From assembly GCA_020831535.1 (NCBI GenBank), contig JAFIGF010000105.1:1-38587 (forward strand): 38,587 bases of DNA. Direction: 5' to 3'. The position numbers and the translations under genes were made by a program. The notes beneath the pieces were generated by a model. It saw only the letters and a list, made by a program, of their open reading frames with translations, was not told the origin of the DNA and searched no databases. Of the stretch, positions 33,854 through 38,587 are shown in pieces. The first letter of the stretch is position 1. Each line of letters starts with the position of its first letter. This stretch comes from Opitutales bacterium (GTDB taxonomy: Bacteria > Verrucomicrobiota > Verrucomicrobiia > Opitutales > T3Sed10-336).

Positions 33854-33911
33854 GGCAGCCGAAGGCGTCAGTCCACGAATTGCTACGCTCCCGACCGCGC
33901 TGCGCTTGTTG
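33854..33911 (-). repeat. dispersed repeat, right half, next to the IS3 element
   Basis: On the minus strand AACAAGCGCAGCGCGGTCGG, then GAGCGTAGCAATTCGTGGAC and CTTCGGCTGCC. The same order, with scattered changes, is found at 36180-36236 on the plus strand. Confidence 0.65.
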
Positions 33912-34097
33912 AGGTGGTCGGATCGGTTGGACAGGATTGCTTTTTGTTTTAGTTGTAATCCTGACAGGGAAAGAACAAGTCCCATATGGCAGGAAGAGTC
34001 AAGTTGATTGGGTCCTGGTCGGTTGATTTTCTGTCGTGGGGGTGCCGCGTAGCGGCAAGGCCGGAGCGAAGCGACGGACGCAGGTCGGGTCGGTTTA

Positions 34098-34901
34098 TCA
34101 TGCCGCCTCCTTTCGCCCAAACCCACTACGGTATTTTTCTTCAGGACTCATGCCCAGGGTCTGGTGTTTGCGACCATTGTATTTGGCTATAAATGCTGTG
34201 ATACCTTTGCGTAACTCGCCCATCGTCTCATAGCCCCGGATGTAGATGTCGTCGTATTTGATCGTGCGCCAAAAACGTTCGATTACGACGTTGTCCAGCG
34301 CACGTCCCCGGCCATCCATGCTGATACGGATTCCGCGGGCTTTCAATGCCCCCGTGAAGGCCTTTCCGGTAAACTGGCTGCCTTGGTCCGTATTGAAAAT
34401 CTCCGGCATTCCTTCCGCCGCCAGTGACTCCTCAAGACACTCCAGGCAGAAGGCTTCGTCGAGACTGTTGCTGAGTTTCCATGAGATCACGTAACGACTT
34501 GACCAGTCCATGACCGCTGTCAGGTATACGTGGCCGCTCCCCAGTGGAATATAGGTGATGTCCGCGCACCAAACCTGGTTTGAACGGTTTATTTCCAAAC
34601 CCCGCAACAAGTAAGGATAAATCGTGTGCCCCTTGCCGGGTTGGCTCAGCCGGGGCTTCGGATAGATCGGCTCAATGCCCATCTGCCGCATCAAACGACG
34701 CACACGATCCCGTCCCACGTCATAGTCGAGTATACGCAACTCGTCCAGCATTCGGCGGCTGCCGTAAGTTGGCTCTGCGGTATAGATCTGGTCAATGGCT
34801 TGCATCATCATCTCCTCCTCCACCGACCAATTACGCTCACTGCGGTGATAGTAACTAGAACGCGGAACCCCCAGTAGTTTACATTTTCTCACAATGCTCA
34901 T
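34098..34901 (-). CDS. IS3-family transposase OrfB (DDE integrase)
   Basis: A 267-residue catalytic subunit. The DDE triad is in WCADITYIPLG, FNTDQGSQFT and NVVIERFWRTIKYDDIY; the helix-turn-helix N-terminus reads MSIVRKCKLLGVPRSSYYHR. ATG 34901 has a strong ribosome site (GAGGAG, nine bases upstream) that overlaps the OrfA stop. The frame is +1 relative to OrfA, so the usual -1 frameshift of IS3 elements could not produce an OrfAB fusion here; separate or coupled initiation is more likely. The frame stays open to 34958. Confidence 0.9.
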   Translation of the reverse strand: MSIVRKCKLLGVPRSSYYHRSERNWSVEEEMMMQAIDQIYTAEPTYGSRRMLDELRILDYDVGRDRVRRLMRQMGIEPIYPKPRLSQPGKGHTIYPYLLRGLEINRSNQVWCADITYIPLGSGHVYLTAVMDWSSRYVISWKLSNSLDEAFCLECLEESLAAEGMPEIFNTDQGSQFTGKAFTGALKARGIRISMDGRGRALDNVVIERFWRTIKYDDIYIRGYETMGELRKGITAFIAKYNGRKHQTLGMSPEEKYRSGFGRKEAA

Positions 34902-34914
34902 CCGGGGATCCTCC

Positions 34915-35235
34915 TCAACGTAACTCGTCCTCCGGCACAGGGACACCGAGCTTCTCACAAGCTTCTTTTAAAAAATCCACCTCCATTTGGAGCTGGCCAA
35001 CCTGCTTGAGATAACGATCTTCCCGCTGTTTGCGTCTCAGACTTTCGTCGTGTTGGGCGTGTTCGCTCTTGAACACCGCCCCGGCATTGCTTTGAAGCGC
35101 TTTCTTCCACTCCGTCACTTGGCTTGGGTGAACCTCATAGCGCTTTGCGATCTGGTGGATCGGCTGTTGTTCTCGTAGCGCTTCCAGCGCTACTTTGCTC
35201 TTGAATTCAGGGGTGAATCGACGACGTTTTTTCAT
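34915..35235 (-). CDS. IS3-family transposase OrfA
   Basis: A 106-residue protein with the helix-turn-helix RRRFTPEFKSKVALEALREQ and AKRYEVHPSQVTEWKKAL, followed by a leucine-rich coiled coil (DRYLKQVGQLQMEVDFLKEA). It binds the element's ends and works with OrfB encoded 13 bases downstream. Confidence 0.92.
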   Translation of the reverse strand: MKKRRRFTPEFKSKVALEALREQQPIHQIAKRYEVHPSQVTEWKKALQSNAGAVFKSEHAQHDESLRRKQREDRYLKQVGQLQMEVDFLKEACEKLGVPVPEDELR

Positions 35236-35277
35236 GATTGCTTTATCTTATTGGTGATAAGCAATCTGTCCAAATTT

Positions 35278-35328
35278 TCCCGACCGGCTCATGTTTCCCC
35301 CGCCTTGCGGGGCGGGACTGTAAGCATC
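35278..35328 (-). repeat. dispersed repeat, left half, next to the IS3 element
   Basis: On the minus strand GATGCTTACAGTCCCGCCCC, GCAAGGCGGGGGAAACA and GGTCGGGA. It matches 36146-36200 on the plus strand. Together with 33854-33911 it makes up a whole copy of that repeat, split by the IS3 element. The remaining bases up to 35543 show no gene. Confidence 0.6.
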
Positions 35329-35543
35329 TCCGTTTCACTCCGTCTTGATTTTGCAGTTTCTTCCATGATTTATCGGATTTCACATTCGCGCAGCGGTGAC
35401 GGCTTATCAGGCTGCTGAGGGAGTTTGGGGCACCCATGAACAACCTTACGGCTAGCCAAGGATGGGGAGACAAGATGACGTTCCCGAAGGTATCTGGTAA
35501 GGGCAATTTTCCTACGGAACAGCCGGGCGGCTAAAGAATAAAA

Positions 35544-35813
35544 TCAGCCAAATAGCTCGCTGTGCGAGCCGGTTCGTACCAGGAGTAGCTCCGTTTGCGT
35601 CGTTTGGCAGATCAAAAGCCAGTCCGGGCGGATGTGGCATTCGCGGCAACCGACGTAATTGCCAACCAGAACATGATCGCGGAACTTGGGGTCGAGAGAT
35701 CGTTGGCTTGCCAATAAATCAATGACGGTAAGCAAGTGCTCCTCATCCCGATTCGACGACTTTAGTTTCTTTAAGTCCTTCTTAAAAAGGCTCTTAAAAA
35801 CAACACTAAGCAT
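35544..35813 (-). CDS. YafQ-like (RelE superfamily) mRNA interferase toxin
   Basis: An 89-residue toxin. The YafQ active-site residues are conserved: H47 (FRDHVLVGNY), H60 and D64 (CRECHIRPDWLLI), H84 and Phe88 (RTGSHSELFG). It should cut mRNA on the ribosome. ATG 35813 is chosen; it overlaps the antitoxin end by eight bases. A frame extended upstream to 35849 would overlap the antitoxin further. Confidence 0.9.
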   Translation of the reverse strand: MLSVVFKSLFKKDLKKLKSSNRDEEHLLTVIDLLASQRSLDPKFRDHVLVGNYVGCRECHIRPDWLLICQTTQTELLLVRTGSHSELFG

Positions 35814-36000
35814 CACGAACGAGATCCTTGACGGCGTTGCGAACCTCACTCATATTGCGGCAACGCGGCAGGCCTTCGGTCGGCTCATTGATCGCTGCGA
35901 TGGTCTCCGCATTAGGCAAATGACGCACGAACTCCACGACCTTCCCTTTTTCATCCTCGGGAAGCCGGGCGATTTCTTCGATGATTTCAGCGGCATTCAT
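35806..36000 (-). CDS. antitoxin partner of the YafQ-like toxin
   Basis: A 64-residue acidic protein starting MNAAEIIEEIARLPEDEKGK. The N-terminal half is a helix similar to short DUF2281-like or stand-alone antitoxins; the C-terminal part (EPTEGLPRCRNMSEVRNAVK) likely binds the toxin. It is not a standard RelB/DinJ ribbon-helix-helix by eye. Its role rests mainly on position and overlap with the toxin gene. ATG 36000 is preferred to longer versions because the upstream frame is hydrophobic and unlike the rest. Confidence 0.7.
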   Translation of the reverse strand: MNAAEIIEEIARLPEDEKGKVVEFVRHLPNAETIAAINEPTEGLPRCRNMSEVRNAVKDLVRDA

Positions 36001-36407
36001 TATCCCAACTATGAACCCTATCGCTAAATGAATCAAGACAACAGTCATGCCCTCCAATCCACCTACAAACCCGCCCCATCGTAAAACGAGGATCATGATG
36101 GGGAAAAGTTGCCCGTGAGGTCGTAGCTTTTGGCCTCAAAGAGACGCTGCTTACAGTCCCTCCCCGGCAAGGCAGGGGAAACAAGCGCAGCGCAGTCGGG
36201 AACGTAGCAATACGCGGCCTGGTGCTTTCGGCTGTCTTTTGCCGATGGGGTTGGGATTGCGGAAAAATCGAGGTTTCGTGGACTGACGGATTTGGCTGTT
36301 CCCCGCAAATGGCAGCAGGATGCAGCCACTCCTTGTTAGGTGCACCGCGGTTTTGATGACACCTCGGCTTAACTAAATGCCATTCCACCTGAGGTTAAGT
36401 TCGGTAC
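36001..36407. other. 407-base gap with a dispersed repeat
   Basis: No gene recognised. It contains the complete copy of the dispersed repeat (36146-36236) whose halves flank the IS3 element, plus a second TTCGTGGACTGACGGATT block at 36266-36283 that also resembles the repeat. The last 50 bases (TTAAGTTCGG etc.) show nothing clear. Confidence 0.6.
36146..36236 (+). repeat. dispersed repeat, undivided copy
   Basis: GCTGCTTACAGTCCCTCCCC, GGCAAGGCAGGGGAAACAAG, CGCAGCGCAGTCGGGAACGT, AGCAATACGCGG, TTTCGGCTGTC. The first part matches 35278-35328 and the second 33854-33911, both inverted. Confidence 0.65.
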
Positions 36408-37453
36408 TCATGAAGAAATCGGATTGCAACTGAGCCAATAGCGCGTGCCTTTGAGCTTTCCGGTTTTGACAAACGCACCTAACTCAACTAATTCGGCTAG
36501 GTCACGGGTAGCCGTCGCCCGCGAAGTCTTGGCAATCGAAACATAATTTTCCGCGCTCACACCACCCGTAAAGCCTTCCGGCCCTTCGCGGAAAATCCTC
36601 TCCAATACCTTTTCCTGCCGTTCATTCAGTCTGCCGCGAAGGCGGTCATAAAGCTTTGTTTTTTCAATCAGAAATTGAATCCGAGCTTCGGTTGTTTTCT
36701 GAGCCTCCAAAATAAGCTTCGCAAAATAAAGGAGCCATTGGGTAATTTCGTTTCTTTTATTCGCGGCTTCAAGTTCATCGTAGTAAGCATTCCTTCGTTT
36801 TTCGATCTGGTAAGCCAATGCGGTCAAGGTAGGCTGTCCGATACTTTGGGCAATTGCTTTTTCTGCAATGGCGCGACCTATCCTTCCATTGCCATCCTCA
36901 AAAGGATGGATAGAAACAAAATACAAATGGGCGATGCCTGCACGAGTGAGCGCAGGTAGATGGCGCGATCCATTGAACCAAGTGATCATTGCGTCCATCT
37001 GCGCGTTCATCTGATCAGAAGGAGGTGCTTCAAAGTGAACCTTGGGTTGAACTATCGGTCCGGAAACAACTTGCATAGCCTCTTCGTGCGTCCGGTAACA
37101 TCCGATATCTTTAAGATCCCGACGCCCATTGGTAAGCATACGATGCCAGGAAAAAAGCATTTCATGAGTGAGTGGTTCATCGAAGGTTCGGTAAAGATTA
37201 ACCATCATTTCGGCAATTCCTTCTTCGCCAGGTTGGCTTCGCCGATTGTCGGTTTGCAGCAGCCCAAAATGACGCCGAATTGAAGATTGCAAGCTTGCGC
37301 GATCCAGCATCTCGCCTTCGATTTCAGACGTCTTCAGGGCTTCCGTACTAATAAGATCAACCTTCAATCGATCTTTGTCTTCCTGGCCCAAATGGCGAAA
37401 TGTCCCGATGATTACGCCGGATTGTTTCAAAAACGCCGCCTCAAAAGCCTCTA
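36408..37453 (-). pseudogene. Fic-family AMP-transferase gene, 5' end removed by an IS630 element
   Basis: About 345 residues remain. The Fic motif HPFEDGNGRIGRA, the inhibitory helix motif TSEIEGE (class with N-terminal inhibition) and a C-terminal winged helix (YVSIAKTSRATATRDLAELV) are intact. The protein matches the DUF4172-Fic group, whose members start with a tryptophan-rich segment that is missing here. Reading upstream gives LEAFEAAFLKQSG, then the frame enters the IS630 terminal repeat and stops at TAA 37467-37469; no ATG is available, only a TTG at 37430. The missing 15-30 codons should lie just beyond the right window edge. A shortened product from the TTG remains possible. Confidence 0.75.
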
Positions 37454-38587
37454 ATACCGATTTAGATTAGATTTGATTGAGTATTAACTGGCAGTACCGT
37501 TTGCTGAAGCGCGGATCCAACCTTTGCCAAATAAGCGAATGACTCGGAGCGGATCATCCCACCAGTCCTGGAGATGTAAAGCGACGACCTGATCGAGTCT
37601 CTCGATGCTTGGCCAGAGCTTGTTTGCAGTGTGATCCTGGATCAGGTCCCAGAGTTTTTCTATCGGGTTGAGTTCAGGACTATATGGGGGAAGCATTACG
37701 ATATGAACCCCTTCAGGGATTTGTTCGTGCGAGGCTTCCTTGGGGTGGAAGCCTGCCCCATCCCAGACAACCACATGCTCGTGGTCTGGATACTGCTTCT
37801 TAATCTGCAACAGGAATGCTTCTGTCCAGTCTAGGTTGACTGTTGGAGTTTGCAAAAAGACAGTTGAACCATCGACCGCATCGAGCGCTCCGTAACAGTA
37901 ACTCCACTGATAAACGCTTTTCCAGCGCTTGTGTGGACGTAGCCCGCGCTTTGTCCAGACCCGCCGCAGGTTTGGCAAAAGTCCGTAACGACTCTCATCG
38001 GCGAACCAAACCTTTACCGGTTTTTGCCCGCTTACAGGCAGCCTTTGCAAGATTCCAAAAAAGCTGCGCTTAAACGACTCTGCTTTAGACGGATCCCTTT
38101 TTTCATGCACGGGGCGAGGAATCCGAACAACCCCCGTGCATTTTTTTACCCAATACCACACGTTGTGGTAGCTGAACTTTCTTTTAAAGTGAGTTTCCAG
38201 ATCTTCTTTGGCCTGCACCACCGTGTTCCAACGCGCGCACTCCAAGCCATTTTGCAAATAAGCCTCTATTTCCTCGTTGCAGTAGGTATGCGTGCGACCC
38301 GCGTAACCACGCCGGAGCAAACCATCCAAACCCTCCCTGCGATAAAGGTTAAACCAACGCTGGATGGTCGATACATTCCGCCCCGTCGCATCAGCGATCG
38401 CAGCCAAACTGTTAAATGAACTCATCCCCATCTTTAAGGCTATCAGGCGCTCCTTGCGCCATCCCTCCGTCTCTTTCAAAAGCAGGCTTTTTACCCGCTC
38501 GCGCTCTTCGTCGTCTCCAAGGTAACGTTTCATGTAGTCAGGGTTGCTGAAAGATCATGAGAACGCAAACCTAATCTAAAGCGGTAT
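37454..38587 (-). mobile_element. IS630-family insertion sequence inserted in the fic gene
   Basis: Terminal inverted repeats ATACCGATTTAGATTAGATT (37454-37473) and, on the other strand, ATACCGCTTTAGATTAGGTT (38587-38568) differ at two positions. The element is about 1134 bases and ends exactly at the window border. A TA dinucleotide (37452-37453) precedes the left end, as expected of the TA target of this family; the second TA would be the next bases outside the window. Confidence 0.85.
37484..38533 (-). CDS. IS630-family transposase
   Basis: A 349-residue DDE transposase. N-terminal helix-turn-helix segments (FNSLAAIADATGRNVSTIQR) bind the ends. The catalytic triad lies in VKVWFADESRYGLLP, HVVVWDGAGFHP and MLPPYSPELNPIEKLWDLIQ. 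The length is normal for the family and no frame break is seen, so the element may be active. ATG 38533 starts the protein about 55 bases inside the right end. Confidence 0.93.
   Translation of the reverse strand: MKRYLGDDEERERVKSLLLKETEGWRKERLIALKMGMSSFNSLAAIADATGRNVSTIQRWFNLYRREGLDGLLRRGYAGRTHTYCNEEIEAYLQNGLECARWNTVVQAKEDLETHFKRKFSYHNVWYWVKKCTGVVRIPRPVHEKRDPSKAESFKRSFFGILQRLPVSGQKPVKVWFADESRYGLLPNLRRVWTKRGLRPHKRWKSVYQWSYCYGALDAVDGSTVFLQTPTVNLDWTEAFLLQIKKQYPDHEHVVVWDGAGFHPKEASHEQIPEGVHIVMLPPYSPELNPIEKLWDLIQDHTANKLWPSIERLDQVVALHLQDWWDDPLRVIRLFGKGWIRASANGTAS

Larger units (their letters stand above)
33927..35273 (-). mobile_element. IS3-family insertion sequence, complete
   Basis: About 1.35 kb with two transposase genes. 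Ends are inverted repeats: TTGGACAGGATTGCTT at 33927-33942 and, on the other strand, TTGGACAGATTGCTT at 35273-35259, a match with one extra base. A further GGTCGG block outside each end may extend the repeats or belong to the target. No short target duplication is visible. About 155 non-coding bases lie between the OrfB stop and the left end. Confidence 0.75.

Noticed and set aside
34901..35235. A programmed -1 frameshift joining OrfA and OrfB through the T-run near 34980
   Set aside because: The two frames are +1 apart, so a -1 slip would not enter OrfB.
35243..35506. An 87-codon minus-strand frame beside the IS3 element
   Set aside because: It includes the terminal repeat of the IS and a dispersed repeat, and has no recognisable domain.

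Overview
The window looks like a chromosomal piece of a Gram-negative, diderm bacterium, most likely of the Verrucomicrobiota (Opitutae-like). This placement is inferred. It rests on a fused LpxC/FabZ protein followed by LpxA (lipid A synthesis), a XylR-type regulator joining a LacI-like sensor to an AraC helix-turn-helix, SHD1 domains typical of the PVC superphylum, a CPXCG zinc-ribbon-like protein and Shine-Dalgarno motifs that are often weak. No rRNA, tRNA or CRISPR array was seen.

Layout, left part (1-15 kb). A RAYT-type transposase cut by the window edge is followed by CoaB (minus), a double-domain FbpB-type permease with a small CPXCG protein, a UPF0173 metal hydrolase, an overlapping pair of minus-strand genes (disulfide oxidoreductase, then isochorismatase-like hydrolase) and a XylR-type regulator. 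Next comes a compact plus-strand run: lpxC/fabZ, lpxA, hisI, a sulfatase and an aldose-1-epimerase-like protein. A membrane-anchored SHD1/beta-propeller protein follows; its reading frame is broken by one base near its start.

Middle (15-30 kb). A minus-strand run holds two tandem sodium:neurotransmitter-symporter paralogs, an SbcD/YhaO-like phosphoesterase, a YhaN-like ATPase with a membrane segment inside its coiled coil, and a 53-residue membrane protein. A second minus-strand group has a Gfo/Idh/MocA oxidoreductase, a GNAT-nitrilase fusion and, upstream, an exported protein of unknown function. The plus-strand housekeeping group thrS-ftsY-rpiB follows.

Right part (29.6-38.6 kb) is accessory DNA. 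It starts with 1.4 kb of non-coding repeats and large inverted repeats. It then carries three type II toxin-antitoxin pairs (UPF0175/PIN, MazEF, YafQ-like), a sulfatase-modifying-factor-like lipoprotein without the catalytic cysteine pair, a complete IS3-family element lying inside a dispersed repeat, and a Fic gene cut at its 5' end by an IS630-family element whose outer inverted repeat coincides with the last base of the window. Palindromes built on GGGACTGTCCC recur through the window and may be the REP-like substrate of the RAYT at the left edge.
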